From positions 62,001 to 126,000 of the forward strand of contig WBMZ01011923.1 in NCBI GenBank assembly GCA_013400975.1: 64,000 nt of DNA, in the 5' to 3' direction. Of the stretch, positions 50,901 through 63,772 are shown one piece after another. The position numbers were made by a program, and so were the translations under genes. The notes beneath the pieces are model-generated. The model had not been told where the DNA came from and did not search any database. It saw nothing but the letters and a program-made list of their open reading frames with translations. Position 1 is the first letter of the stretch, and every line of letters begins with the position of its first letter. The DNA is from Atrichornis clamosus (taxonomy: Eukaryota > Chordata > Aves > Passeriformes > Menuridae).

Positions 50901-53900
50901 TTTCTTTTTATTATGGAGTTTTCTTAACAAGGATTATTTCTTACTTTTTGAAATACCCTCATGGTATTTTTACTTTCTAACTAAATGGAAAGAGGAATGT
51001 TTTGTGAGAGGCTCTTGCATTCATCCCTTCTTCCCCTACAGCTTTTATGCTAATAAGCTGCACAGATCCCAGAAGCAGTTTTCTGTGTGACTGTGACAGG
51101 TTTGTTAGTAGATTAAATGGTCAAGGTGGATTTACAAAGGGATTTTGTATGTTTGGAGCTTGTGAGAGATTTTTTGTTTCAAATTCACTACAGTTAATTA
51201 TTCCCAGAAGAGATACAATTTGACAAAAATTAGGGAAATCTTTCCTTTCTAAATCACCTGAGTTGATCCCTCACAATCTAATACAGGTGAAAGAGATAGG
51301 TCATATTGACCTTCTCTATCCTGGAAATACAATCTGTTTGGCTAGCCTTGGTGATAATTCAGCAATTCTGTCTAGGAAGTGGGTCTAGAGCCCAGACTGC
51401 ATGTAGCCCTATGAATGTTTGGCTGGATTCCAGTCAAAATTATATTCAGATTGGTAAACTAGAAATTGAAATTTCCATTGCTAATATGCTGAGCTGGCCA
51501 GCTTGTTTTATTCTATTGTTTAGCAGCATGTTGCCCTATTGACCAAGTCCATGTCAAACTTGAGTGAATGTTCACAAAAGATGTTATGTCAACCCCTTCT
51601 TAGAAGCCACTGGAATTTCATTATGCCTGTATGTCTTTCAACTGATATTTTTATTCTTTCACACAGACATTCACAAGAGTGTAATATCTTTATTGTTGGA
51701 CTAAAAAATTCCTGTTGTATTTTAAATTATTTTCTGCTTCATGTTGTCTGTATTAGACATGCATTTTCTACATGGGGACCACAGGACTGTTGTCTTTTTC
51801 ATGGGGTCAGTGTAGGTTAGTGGTTTTGGAGCTATTTTGTAAATGCGGGTTTTTTTAACTTTGGTTTATTTTTTGTTAATACAGAATACCAAAAAACAAA
51901 GGTAGCTTTTCAGCAATAGCTAATTCTCCTATCTTTTAATGGCTCAGGAAGGGTAATACCGAGTACAGTAGAGTCACTGTGCTGGTCTGATTGATATACC
52001 TTCAGCAGTTCCCTGCTAACCTCCTTGAAGGCAGGAGAACCAAATAAATTCATATATTCTGGACTTGCCACCATAGGGGTAGAAAGGCAGCCTTGGACTA
52101 GTGACCAAATACCTGATTTAATTCAATTTAATTCTCGTCAAAGGTTGTCTATTCTGCCTTTATATGAGGAGCCACTATCAGCAGCATAAAAGCTTATTTT
52201 GAAAAAGATGGTGATAGAAAAGTGAGATTCCCCCGCTGATGCACCTGTAGCAGGGTCACATGTACTGGAAGGCACAGGGGAGCTGAAGAGACCTCAGCCT
52301 TCTGAAAGATGCAGCGATGTTAATTTAGTATGTTGTTATATAAGATGTACCACTCTATGCAAGCAGATGCAGGTAGAGTCACTGCTGAAAATAGTTGCTG
52401 GTAAAATGCTCATCATTTTTTTCATGTGTCAGTTATATTTGCGAATGGCCTTAATTTCCCTTATCTGTGTGACCTGGCCCATATTGCAAGGTCTCAGCTT
52501 GGAGGGCCATTTAAGGCCTTTGCGTTTGAAGAGTCCCAGGATATGGAAGAGCTGTTCCAGCCATTTCTCTTTCTGCCGTATCAGCAGCTGTTCAGCTCAC
52601 TCTTATCCCAGGTCCAGCAGTCCCTTTGTGCTGCCCACCTGCTGGGGGCAGAGCAGGGGGAGTGCAATGGGAGCCCAGGGGAAAGAGGGCAAACAAACGG
52701 GTCCTGCCTGGAAACTGCAGAAGAAGGTGTGGTACTTTTGATGGCGCAAAAAAAATACCTTCCACCAAAAGAATTGCTAAATTAGGTGGACATTTTATTA
52801 GATGATTGCCAGGTAAAGAGCCTGTGGGGCCATACAGAGCTCCCAGGAAAACTGTTCGGGCTCTGCAGAAGTTTGGACATGGCCCAGTTTGACTGGCTTG
52901 CTGGTTTTAGGCTGTCTTTATGTTGATAAGGCCTATTTTTTTTTTTTTTAGTCCTGAGATTCTACAGATCATTCATCTCATTTACGTATATAGCCAACCT
53001 TTACTTTGATTAATTATGTTTTGAGGAGAGGGGTTGAGGTTTGAGGAGATCTCTTCAAACCTGACCAATTTTCTGTCTCTGGTTCCATACTGCAGCTGCC
53101 AATTCAGCTCCAGCCATGCTTCTCTTTGCAGTCAGCAGCTTTGCCTGCAGTGTTCACTTGCTTGTGCTATCGGGGGGCACCAGCTGGATTCATTTGGAAA
53201 TACTGTCTGTGAAATAAGTCTCAAGGTATTTTGTTTCTTAGCATCAATTTAGTTTTCAGGGCAGTGACCATTTCCAAAATGATGTCAATTTGTCTCTCAT
53301 GCAAAAGTTCTCCTTTGCCTGAGACTTCATAATCTTCATGATGATTATTCCTGGGTTTGGAAGTTACAGTCATAACAGTTCTCCAGGCCAAGTAGCTTTG
53401 CTCTTGCATAAATTTTGTGGTGCTTTTTGTTTGCTGGTTTGCAAGAAAATTTCTGAAATTCTCAGGTTTCCATGTTGGGATGAAATACAATTGTTCTCAA
53501 AAGTGCAGACTATAATGTGAAAAAGCAGCCAATTCCTGGTTGAAAATAATTTCATACTACTGCATGTAATCTTGACTCAATTTACATAAGGTCACTTCTA
53601 TCAGTAGATGCTTGTCACAAACTCAGGAGATGATACAGTTTATATGAAGTGGAACAGGTTTTATTTGTTGTTGTTGCTGGGTTTGGGACTTCTGCGTTTT
53701 TGTTTGTGGCTTTGTTTGTTTTAAGTAAGCTCATCCTACAGATGGCAAACAGGCTTTAGAGTGTTTCCTGATTAAGGACAGCTATAGCGCTGTCTGTTCT
53801 CAACTTTTATGTTAAATACACTGACAACTGTGAAGGAGATTCCTTGTTTTCAAGAGATGAAGCTCAGCTGTGGGCTCTACTAGAACCATCCTGGTTAGGT

Positions 53901-55729
53901 GTGCCACGTAGGTATGTAATTACACGTATACAGTTGTGTGTGCACATAGCTGTTTGTAACCAGCTCGGTTCTTATATGAGGAAACATTTGCCGATGGAAC
54001 TGCTTTCAGAAGGAGCTTGAAGAATTTCCTGCGATAAAGCAATTCCTAATTTTCACTGGGTATTTTAGCTGTGATTTGACTCTGGTAAGATAACGTCTGC
54101 AGTCAACTTTGCCTCTGACAGGAGTGATTTCTGCTCCCAACCATTCATTCCCTTGCTCATCTCTTTTGTTAGTGCAGCTTTATGGTGAATGAGATTGGGG
54201 AACTGACATGGGTGTTTTGGTCAGGGCAGCCTAAGGGTGATAAGACGAGGCTGGGGTGGGGAGGAAGGACTGCATTCGGAGACAGTGTCGGCGTATGACA
54301 GCTGTGCCCATTAGTGATAGAGCAGCCAGAGGCACTGGGATTTTTCAGAAAGGAAGCATCAGTCGCTTCCTGAAACTGACTTTGGCAAATCAGTATAGGC
54401 TCACTGTGGCCTGTGTTGGATAAAAAAATTTATCCAAATCCAAGGAACCAGTCTCCACTTGATAATACTCTGGATGGATGAAGTGTGTGTTTGACCTTTT
54501 AAATTGCCCTGTGCACATTTGCCTTCAATGTGTGTGTGCGCCTGCTTCAACACCAGGAGATTATAAACTTAGCTTGTTTCAGGCTCCTTAGTTCTGCTCT
54601 GAATCATGTTAACCGTGGGCACGACACAGCTGTAATTCCATTCTGGGGGTGAAGAATATCGAGTCTTTTGCTCAGACAGAGTCTCCAGATTCACTAGTCA
54701 GCTGCCAGGTAACCAGTCTGGGAGGAACTGAGGACCCCATGTCCTGGCAATTGCCTGTTATGAGGATAATGATTATGTTCAAGAGGATAGAATATACATA
54801 AGATGACAGAGAGAGACGTTTTTCTGTTTTGCTTGTAAAGATGCTGGATTGCAGCTGGAAGGAAGTGATAAGGAGCATAGCAGAGCTGGAAATGAGCACT
54901 GACCGTCTTGCCTTCTTTCAAGTGTGTTGTGCCCTCTTGGGACATCAGGGAGCTTTCTAGTTTGTAAAGGCCAGTAAATGGCTGATTAGTGAGCAGAAAA
55001 GAGCTGTAAATCCTTCCAAAAACATACTTTGCATTTTTATTAAGTTAAAAGTCCCCTTGAATGATGTATGATCAAATGTGTTTGTATTTCCTATCAACTA
55101 AGCTAATTGATACGACTCACTGTACAGAAAAGCTTTTCTCCTGCATTTTGTTGCTTTATCTTAGTCTATATAAGCTAGAAGACATGTCCTTCTTGAAAAC
55201 TGGCAGTGACCTTCAGGGCCCATGAATTACATAAGTTTTTAAGCAGAAATAAGCATGTTGTTTCATTGTTCCCTGCTCTTTTTCTGCAGCTAATCTAGAT
55301 ACCCTCTAATGCTGCCCACCAGTAGAGCATGGAATGTTTGCTTTTTCATTGCTTTTGAAGTGAGGAAAGCCTTAGAAAACCAAATGAACTTCTTTCAAGT
55401 GTGAGCTGTCAATACAGTCATGAATGTGGTCACCAAAAATAGTGAATATAGCAGAAATAGGTAACATCCGTAGATGACCTCCCGTGCCTTCAGAACACCT
55501 GTTCGTGCTGTCAACTTTGTTTGAGGTGAGGAAATAAAGTGGATTGGAATTCCGGTGCTACCAGGTCAACCTGAAGCAATATCTATGGATAAGTGGCCTT
55601 GACTGACTTGAGAACTGTGCTGACCTGCCCTTACTCTTCTTCACTGGGAATGGTTTTAAAAATCTTTCCCATTTTCAAGGGAAATAATACAACCAGCTAA
55701 AAAGCAATCTGAATCCAGGCTTTTCTTAT

Positions 55730-55940
55730 ATGGTTGCTTTAACATATATTTTCATTAATCAAATACAAATGCGATTAATTTTATTGAATTACTTAATTAG
55801 AATGAGGAGAGTTCTGTGGAGAAAATACATGGAACTAATGAACCTGATGCTTTTTAAGCATCTGCAGTTGAGGTAATCTTTAATTTCAGTGCGCATAACA
55901 AAAGTAATTTCAGTTCAATTAATTCTCTGTTTTCTAGACT
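55730..55940. promoter_or_regulatory. Homeodomain-site cluster, candidate enhancer
   Basis: Within about 200 bp there are CATTAATC, GATTAATT, GAATTAC, CTTAATTAG (55792-55800), GTAATC, TTTAATTTC and CAATTAATTC, interspersed with non-AT-rich sequence. This is denser in TAAT cores than neighbouring DNA. The functional assignment is inference; AT content alone could produce some of it. Confidence 0.25.
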
Positions 55941-58900
55941 GTACCTTTAAAATTCTTAGCAGCTGGTAAAAGGAAAATAGTTCATTGCCTTATCTTTCCT
56001 TTTGCTTTCTCTTCTTTAGTTGAATTTGGGAGGATGAGGGTTGCTCCAGTGGCAAGTGATTAGCTTGTCACTGTGCTTTTTTTTATCATTACTTGCCTGT
56101 CATTTTCAATCGTCTTCCCTAATTCTTTTCTATATAACATCTCATATGCATTTCTTCTATCATCTGGGCATCCTCTGCCTCTCCTTTTCTTTACTTACTG
56201 ATTTTTTAGCTTTCCTTTTGAGTATGCTTCTTACGAGCCTGTGCTGTCTGGAGTCATAAGTATGCATGGTGTTTAGTTTTCCGTGGCTTAGAGAGACTTG
56301 GCTAGCACCTTGTTAATAGTCTGTGACTATTCCTTGCAGACAGACTATGTGCTCACTACGAGAAGGGATCTCTATGCTCAACTGTACAGTCGTCAGTGTC
56401 AGCATAGCTTCTTACTTTGCTTTGCATTAACTGGGTAGTTCTGTCTCCTTTCTGTGAATTTGTTGACTGACATACTACAGAACGTCTCTCCTCTTTCTCT
56501 GTTTTTTTCATCTCCTATCTCGGTGTGAGATAGGTTTATGTTCGTGCTTGAATGCTGTAATTACCTGTGTAAATAATGAACTGCACTTTAAACTGAATCA
56601 CTGCATTCAGGTGTTGTTTTCTGCTGTACCAAAAAGCTGTGTATCTGGGCCTGCTTTTTTTTTTCTTCCTTTTCAATCCATGACACAACAGGTAGGATAA
56701 CCTATTTGCTTTATGTTCTCAAGGTAGACGTGCAATCAACTCCCTGCGACAAGGTGCTGGGTCCTACATTGCTTTGAAGCAATCCTGATTTTCAGTTTCC
56801 ATTCAGTATACACAACATTCACTTAAGTTTTAGTGTAGTGAACTGGTCTGTTCTCTCACCACCTGTGCTCTTCCCCAAAAGAAAGGAAAAGAGAATGTAG
56901 GCAGGGGAAGGGAAGCCATAGATGTTTTCGGCAATAAAATGATACGGTTTATCTTGGATTTAATACACTGCTAAGGAAAGGATCTGATGGTAGTGCTGGT
57001 TTTGAAGATTTAAATCCAGTAGTCCCTAGGACAGATGAATCTTCACTTTCTTTTTTTGACAGAATGCTTCATATGTGACTCAGTGAGAAAAGAAGTAGCT
57101 GGGACTTTTGATTGCTCAATGAGACAGCAAGGAAAATCATGGTTGCAAATCCGTGCTGATTTGCTTGTGGGGTTTTTTTCTCTTTGCATGAAAACAGAAG
57201 TTATCTCCAATTCTTTTTCATCAATGTAAAACCAGAGGAACTAACCTAAAACTTTGATTCCTTCTTCTCTCTCTTTTTTTTTTGTTTGCATTTTGGTTTC
57301 ATATGCTGCAGCCTTTTATTTCTCGTTCTTATAGTAGCTAGCTGTACCTCCAAAATGCCACTTCAGGTGCACAATGCCTGCAGCTAGGATTGAAAGAAGA
57401 AAAACTGAGGGTTTGCAAAATGAAGCACCACACTGTCAACATCAGCAGGTTCATGGTCTGCCCTGTTCCTCCCCTTACTACTCCTTCTGACCCAACATTT
57501 TGTCTTCCTTCAAGGCCTCTCGTTGATTAAGTCATCATCTGTAGTGTGTATCTGCTCATTATCCAGATACCATTGCAGTAGAAAATGTGACTTGAAGATG
57601 GAGGAGAAAACTTTGTGTGAGAGCAGAGGCTGTGCTGCCTGGCATGGTACTTGGTCCTGCTTGCCAGCTCATCACCACATTGCTATGAGGTGCATCCAGT
57701 TTCAGTAGCATATATTGTGTCAATGGTGATGATGTTCATCTGCTTCTTTGATGAGCAGACCAGAAGAATCACTGGAAAGAGAATAAGAAAATGCTTTCTT
57801 TTCAGTCCCAGGAAATTCCCAAGCATTATAAGACACTAGAAGATAATTTAGTTCACTGAATTTTCACTAGTCTGAGATTATAGGAACTCCTGAAGTAGGT
57901 TTTCAAGCAGTGGAAAGCCTCATTTTCCTTAATACAGATAAGGCATCTTCCTCTTCTTCCTTCCTTCTGCTAAGGTTTGGAGGAAAAGGATGTGGTACAG
58001 TGAGGGGTGTTACACTCAGGAAGTTTATTCTTAAATATGCTGGACTCTATATGTTTAAGACTTTACAGAATGCTTTGTTAAAGCTTATCTGTGTGTTTTA
58101 CATACCTTCTTGCAGGGCAAGAGCACCCTAGTGCTACAACCATAGACAGTGGGCTTTGGCTGTGGATATTAGCCCTGAAAATTTGTCCTGTCAAAGTGGT
58201 GTGGTTGGAGTTGTTTGGTCTGAGGTAACTTAATACATGTGAGACTGAGAACGAGAATTAGCCTGGCACTGGGCGCAAACAGATTGTCTGAGACTCAAAC
58301 TGTAGGTTCAGGATAAGATCTATGAACTGTGTTTGTCTAATAATAATTTTTATAGACCCTGTGCAGTTAAGGGGAAAATCAGAGCATGAGTGCCAGACAT
58401 GAGAGAAACAGGGTGGTTCAGGTGGTATCTCATCTGTTTCTTCTGCTGACTGAGAAGGAGATCGTTTCAGAGATGGATGCACTCAGTTGTTCTCTAAACA
58501 TTTTAAAGTTTCTTTCAGGCTCTTGCTGTCAAGGAGAGCTAATTGTAACACAGAATCACAATGACAGTGCAAGGTTTTGTTTAATAATAAAAAAAGAACA
58601 TAAGATATCAGAATTCCTGAAATACTGTAGTGTTGTCTTTCTACTAGATGTGCATAGATGTCCATTTGTAAGACGAAATAAACAAAGGAGATAATTTTTT
58701 GTCATCCTCCACACTTCTTATTTGCTTGAGATACCTTAGGCTTAACATGGGAAGAGGGAGCGAAACAGTTTAATCCCGTGTCTGTTCCAATTTTGGCGTT
58801 TTTGCTGACACAGCTAAGCAGCGGGTAGTTATGAATTGTTGCTGAAGCTGCATAAATTGTAAGTCAAAGACACACTATGAAAAGATTATGCTATAATGTC

Positions 58901-59045
58901 CTCATATGTATCGAAGAGGTGGTCCTGCCTTACATGACTTTCTCTTTTAGTGTGCTGCCTGCACTGCATGTGGGAATCTGTAATCTTCTGCAGTCAGTTC
59001 TTAAAGATTGTAGGGCACAGTGCAAACAGAAAAAACGGCCAGCGA

Positions 59046-59215
59046 ACAGAGCACAGGACTGATAGTCAAGTGGACTAAACCCATTTTCAGCTCTGCTACT
59101 GATTCTTTGTAAACTTTGGCATGTGACTTAATTTTTGTGCCTCCGTTTCAATACCTTTAAATGCCATAAGTCCCTAGAAATAACTTTGGAATAAAAATAT
59201 TTAGTGCTTTCTCAA
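59046..59215 (+). mobile_element. MIR-type CORE-SINE relic
   Basis: The order of motifs follows the MIR/amniote CORE-SINE plan. First comes GAGCACAGGACTGATAGTCA, matching the tRNA-derived head (A-box side). Next is TTCAGCTCTGCTACTGA, then a decayed CTTTGGCATGTGACTTAA, then TGTGCCTCCGTTTCAATACC (the CORE region), and finally TTTAGTGCTTTC near the 3' end. These elements are tRNA-derived retroposons mobilised by LINE machinery and were active in early amniotes, so only worn copies remain in birds. It carries no protein and is presumably inert. AmnSINE1 is a less likely alternative, because I see no 5S-derived head. Confidence 0.65.
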
Positions 59216-60799
59216 GAGGGAACCTCCGTGTCACAACTGTATGAGACCCAGTTTTTAGATGACTGCTGCACAGCTGTGTGAGAGCCCCTGCATTAGCAGA
59301 AACTAAATTTAACAACTGCTGAGAGCTCCTTTGAAGGTCATGCTGTCCTGAATATTTACTGGATTCTGTTACATTTTTTTGTCTGTCAAGAAATCACCTG
59401 ACTCGTACAGCTCTGTCACCAGCACTTTGAAAACTGGAGGGGTTTTTTTCAAAAGTGCTCTGCTCCCTGTGGTGCTTAGTCTCACTCTCCACCTACCTCA
59501 GGCTCCTCTCTCTCTTTCTCTCAGACTCTGCTTCTGGTATTGCTGGCTGCATCTTGCACAGCCTTCTCTCCATCCCTTCTAACTCTTATTAAATGCAGTT
59601 TATCTCTCTGCTGTTAAGTAGTCTATTGATTCACTTTGGAGTTTATTAGATTATCGCTGTCTGGGTTTTGAATTTTTTTAAGTGGTTTTTCAGACGTGTA
59701 CGTGTGCACATATGAAAATAAATCAATGAGCAGGGACAATGCACAATTATTTACACAGCTACAGCCGCCACTCTAATGTAATATTACCATTTAAATGCTT
59801 GCTGAGTATTCAGTCGGTGAAGGTCTGTACTGCACGCTCCACAGTGCTGGAGCCCTAGGGAAATGTTTTTCATAGCTGTTTATTCCTAAATACTCTTGAT
59901 GGAAATACAAATACTACCAAAGCTCCATATGTGGTTTCAAGTACTGGGGGGCCTGTATTGTTTCAAAAATGGCACTAAAACTTTAAAATGTGTCTGAAAA
60001 ACTGAGATTCAGTGGGTCTGTTCAGGAGAAAAGAGTGATAAAACCAAGCAGAAAATTGATCTGCAAAGCCTGTAAGTTTATTTGTAAAATTCCCCTCCAG
60101 CAGAAGCTTAGACACTTGACTGAAAACATGCTGCCAGTGCTGAGGTTAACCCTTAGCAGCCCAGAGTAGTTTACATCACCAATGCCTTCCTAGGGAGATG
60201 TTTACTGTTACCTTAGCACGATTTGTCTGGTCAGGGAAGGCAAACAATTCATCCTAGCAGTGCCTTACAGTTGTGTGTCTGAAATGGTTCGCATTTGTTT
60301 AAGTTTACAAATGCACTGCACAGTTTTAGATTGTGGTGGAGCTGTGTCATGCCCAATGGGGTTATATTTTTCATTGTGCTGGCGGGGCTCAGACTTCCTC
60401 TGCTGGATCAGTTTCAGTTTCACCAGCTGGTGGGAATAGCGACAGGAATTTGGGGATTACAGATGTTCATGCAGCCAAAAAGGAAGCAAGCCAAGTTTAA
60501 AGGGGCATTGTTAAACTCTACCCCAGGGACTTGGCTTTTATTTTCCTGAAAATATGAAGACTTTTTAGTGTTGTAGTTCATCACTCCCCCCATTTCTTGG
60601 TATTATATCCTCCATTAGGAAAGTGTTCATCTAAAGATTTTCAGCTCACCAAAATAACGTAGTTGCACCAGAAAAGACTCCATCTTTTCATTCAAAACCT
60701 CCAGTTTACTATGGATGTGTTTGTATAGGCACAAGCCTCAATTTAGCAGATCATTCAGCACATAGCAAAACTCTGCCATTGTGATTGAACATTACATTT
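59216..60799. other. Unique non-coding DNA between MIR and CR1
   Basis: No gene is supported. An 84-codon + strand frame at 60295-60549 has a hydrophobic middle and a basic patch, but no recognisable family and no splice or promoter context. Nothing else stands out. Confidence 0.6.
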
Positions 60800-61905
60800 A
60801 GAATCACAGAATGTACTTTAAGGATCATCGAGTCCAACTCCTGGCCGTGCACAGGATCATCCCCAGAAATCACACCATGTGCCTGAGGACATTGTCCAAA
60901 CATCTCTTGAACTCTGTCAGGCTTGGTGCTGTGACCATTCCTCTGGGGAGCCTGTTCCAGTGCCCCACCACCCTCTGGGTGGAAAAACTTTTTCTAATAC
61001 GCAACCTAAACCTCCCCTGACACAGCTTCATGCTATTATCTCAGGTCCTGTCAATGATCACCAGAGAGAAGAGATGGGTGCTTGTCCCTCCTCTTCCCCT
61101 TGTGAGGAAGTTGTAACTGCAGTGAGGTCTCCCCTCAGTCTCCTCTTTTTCAGGCTGAAGAAGCCAAGTGACCTCAGCTGCTCCTCATATAGCTTCCCCT
61201 CAAGGCCCTTCACCATCCTTGTAGCCCTCCTTTCAGCACTCTCTAATAGCTTTGTAGCTTTTCTATGTTGATACACCCAAAACTGCCCGCAGCACTCGAG
61301 GTGAGGCCGCCCCAGTGCAGAGCAGAGCAGGACCATCCCCTCCCTTGCCTGGCTGGCGATGCTGGGCCTGATGCTCCCCAGGACACGGGTGGCCCTCCTG
61401 GCTGCCAGGGCACTGCTGACTCCTGTTCAACGTGTCATCAGGACCCCCAGGTGTCTTTCCATGGTGCTGCTTTCCGGCCTCTCATTCCCCAGTTTGTCCA
61501 TAAATCCAGGGTTGCCCCATCCAAGGTGCAGAATTCGGCACTTGACTTCAGTTAAACTTCATACAGCTGGTGATTGCCCAACCCTTTGATTTTGTCTAGA
61601 TGTCTCTGCCTTTGAAGGAGTCAACAGCTTCTCCAAATTTAGTGTCATTGGCAAACTTACTTTATACTCCTTCGAGGTCTATGTCCAAGATATTTATGAA
61701 GATGGCCCTAAAATGGAGCCCTGTAGAACCCCATTAGTAACCAGTTGCCAGCCTGATGTAAACCCATTCATATCACCCTTTTTGCTCAGCCTGTGAGCCA
61801 GTTCCTCACCCATCACATGATATGTCTATCCAGCCATATGCTGGACATTCTGTCCAGAACAATACTTTGTCTCTCACAGTATCCCTGGGGACACCTGGGG
61901 CCACA
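60800..61905 (-). mobile_element. CR1 LINE, ~1.1 kb 5'-truncated copy, antisense
   Basis: The + strand carries the reverse complement of CR1. Its 3' end lies at 60800, where GAATCACAGAATG is a single remnant of the terminal repeat. The stretch continues with the CR1 3' UTR complement (GATCATCGAGTCCAACTCC near 60825, CTGTTCCAGTGCCCCACCAC near 60950). On the minus strand, 61336-61058 translates to ORF2 C-terminal sequence including ALGRPHLECCGQFWVYQH, ERRATRMVKGLEGKLYEEQL, and FSLKKRRLRGDL. Farther 5', the reverse-transcriptase motif reads KFANDTKFGEAVDS across about 61614-61658, and degenerate ORF2 continues to about 61.9 kb. The 5' limit is approximate. Frameshifts between the fragments mean it is dead, but it is better preserved than the 20.8-kb copy. 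Confidence 0.92.
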
Positions 61906-62918
61906 CTCTTTTGGAGAAAAATATGTAAGTATGCTCACACACATGTGCTCAAGGAAGAGATTTCATATCCATTATTAAAACTGACACAAAGCCATTGATG
62001 TGGGTTCACAATTTCTATGTAGGGTAAAGTCTCTTTCAAAGAGCTTCTTGTTTGTCACCTCATTTTTTAACTGATTTTTCTTTCTTTGCTGAACAATTCC
62101 TTTTTCAGACTCCATTTCAGTAGGGTATTTTCTTTCTGTGGCACAGCCATTGGTGTGGCACAATCAGAGCTCCTCTGTTCCATTCTTGTGCTAAAGACTT
62201 CCTCCAGCCTAGCTTTATTTTACCATCAAAGGCTGATGAAAAGAAACTCTGTTGCTTCCCTGCTTATTTTAGACAAGCTTCACTGTAAGGTTCACATTAG
62301 TTCAGCTGGAGGAAAAAACCCGTGGTATTCTATACCAGATTTTCTCTACTGCCATATATACTGGTGTGTGTTGTTTTTAGCATGTTCTGCAGCCAGTGCT
62401 CTCCTGCACAGCCTGATGTGTTCATTTCATTGTCACTTACCTGTGGTTTTGTTGATACAAAACCAATGGCAAATTGTTGATGTTATCCAAAATAGATTGC
62501 TTTGCCAGAGGTGTGTGGGGTTTAATTTCAGGTGTTAAGAATTTCTATTCCATGCTCTGTGCATCTCTCTGCTGCTCTCCTTCTCCACACCTGCTTTGCT
62601 GGAGCGGTTTCCATAGCAATAACCTCTTCAAGTTTTCCAGAGGTGTTACAGGAATGATTTTCCATCTCCTCCTCCTCAACAATTCAGGAAAATGGAGCTT
62701 ATTAGAGATACTTTTTTGTCCTCTGTGCCTTGATAGGAGCCTGGCAGGGGCGCTCTGCAATCCCAGGTAAAGCTGTCTGCACAACTACTCGTCCATGATG
62801 AGGACCCCAGCCGGGCTGCCCACTGCTGCAATTTGCTTGACCTAATATAGGTTATCTTCCCTTCTCTCTTGACTCAGGCAACAGTATTCTTGCAAAAAGA
62901 ATGAGCAGGACAAATGTT

Positions 62919-62944
62919 AAAAAAAAAAAAAAGAGAAAAAAAAA
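62919..62944 (+). repeat. A-rich run
   Basis: Fourteen A residues, then GAG, then nine A residues. No LINE or SINE body is recognisable upstream. Confidence 0.8.
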
Positions 62945-63753
62945 GTCCTCTGAAAATGAGGAAAAACTATACTATTATAGGTCCTAAAGACTGAGAACCA
63001 ATAATTCAAGTTTCCATCACGTTTCTTTCTTCTGCCAGGCATGTGTGGTACTACACAACTGTTCAACTTGCAGCTCAGTAGCATATGGGAAAATATAAAT
63101 CCCCAGAGAAGGAAAGCATTAAGCAGCTGCCTGGGATCCCTCAGGAGTCTAACAAAAGGGGGAGTTGAATATTAACGTCGGATATTCAGTTATTATCTTA
63201 AAAAGTAATGCATTCAGGAGCAGACATGAGGCTGTGGTTTGAAAGTGAGATGTAGATGATGAGCTCTGTAGCAGTGTGACAAAACCTTACTTTGTGACCT
63301 ACTAGGCCAGGGCAGAGTGACCTGATGAACACAGGTGTCCGTGCAAGTAACGCCCGAGGAGCTGTTCTGAGATACTGCCTAGACCTACAGCTCTAGGACC
63401 TGGCATTAGGATACTGCCATTTCTAAATTGATAAGCAAGCTATTATGCCAAGAAAAGTTGCTATTATTGGTCAGAAATATGTTGAAAGCAGTTTATAGAC
63501 AAAGCTGTGAAGTCTTCTAGGGTGACACATGCAAAAACAGCTCCCAAGCACGATGAGGCTAAGTTTGACTAACAGAGACCTTGGGAACAGCTGACTTTGT
63601 TTGAAGCACTCTCTGAGACACAAGTCTGTATGGCTTCTACTTGATGTTCACATTTGGAATTGAAATAGTAGGACGTAAGTTTGCTTTATTTTTGCATTCT
63701 CTCTCCAGACTTATGACCAGACAGCAGCAAAGTTGTGAAGTTCATGGGAAAAG

Positions 63754-63772
63754 TCTCTCTCTCTCTCTCTCT
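63754..63772 (+). repeat. (TC)n dinucleotide microsatellite
   Basis: An uninterrupted TC run of about nine and a half units. It is likely to be length-variable. Confidence 0.9.

Larger units (their letters stand above)
45441..59045. other. Unique non-coding DNA, no gene confirmed
   Basis: No gene can be supported with confidence. The most gene-like stretch is 52426-52785, where a 119-codon frame has fairly even codon use, but no domain is recognised and an alternative 124-codon frame overlaps it. Other contents are a T run at 45799-45810, a short duplication near 47.92 kb, a GC-richer stretch at 47380-47640 with overlapping chance frames on both strands, another T run near 52.93 kb, T/G-rich low-complexity DNA near 53.66-53.72 kb, a homeodomain-rich patch near 55.8 kb, and pyrimidine-rich DNA at 55.98-56.23 kb. 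Confidence 0.55.

Noticed and set aside
62086..62538. 150-codon open frame on +, the longest in the window
   Set aside because: No domain, motif or family is recognised, the composition is erratic, and there is no splice, promoter or homology support. A frame of this size is expected by chance somewhere in 64 kb read in six frames.
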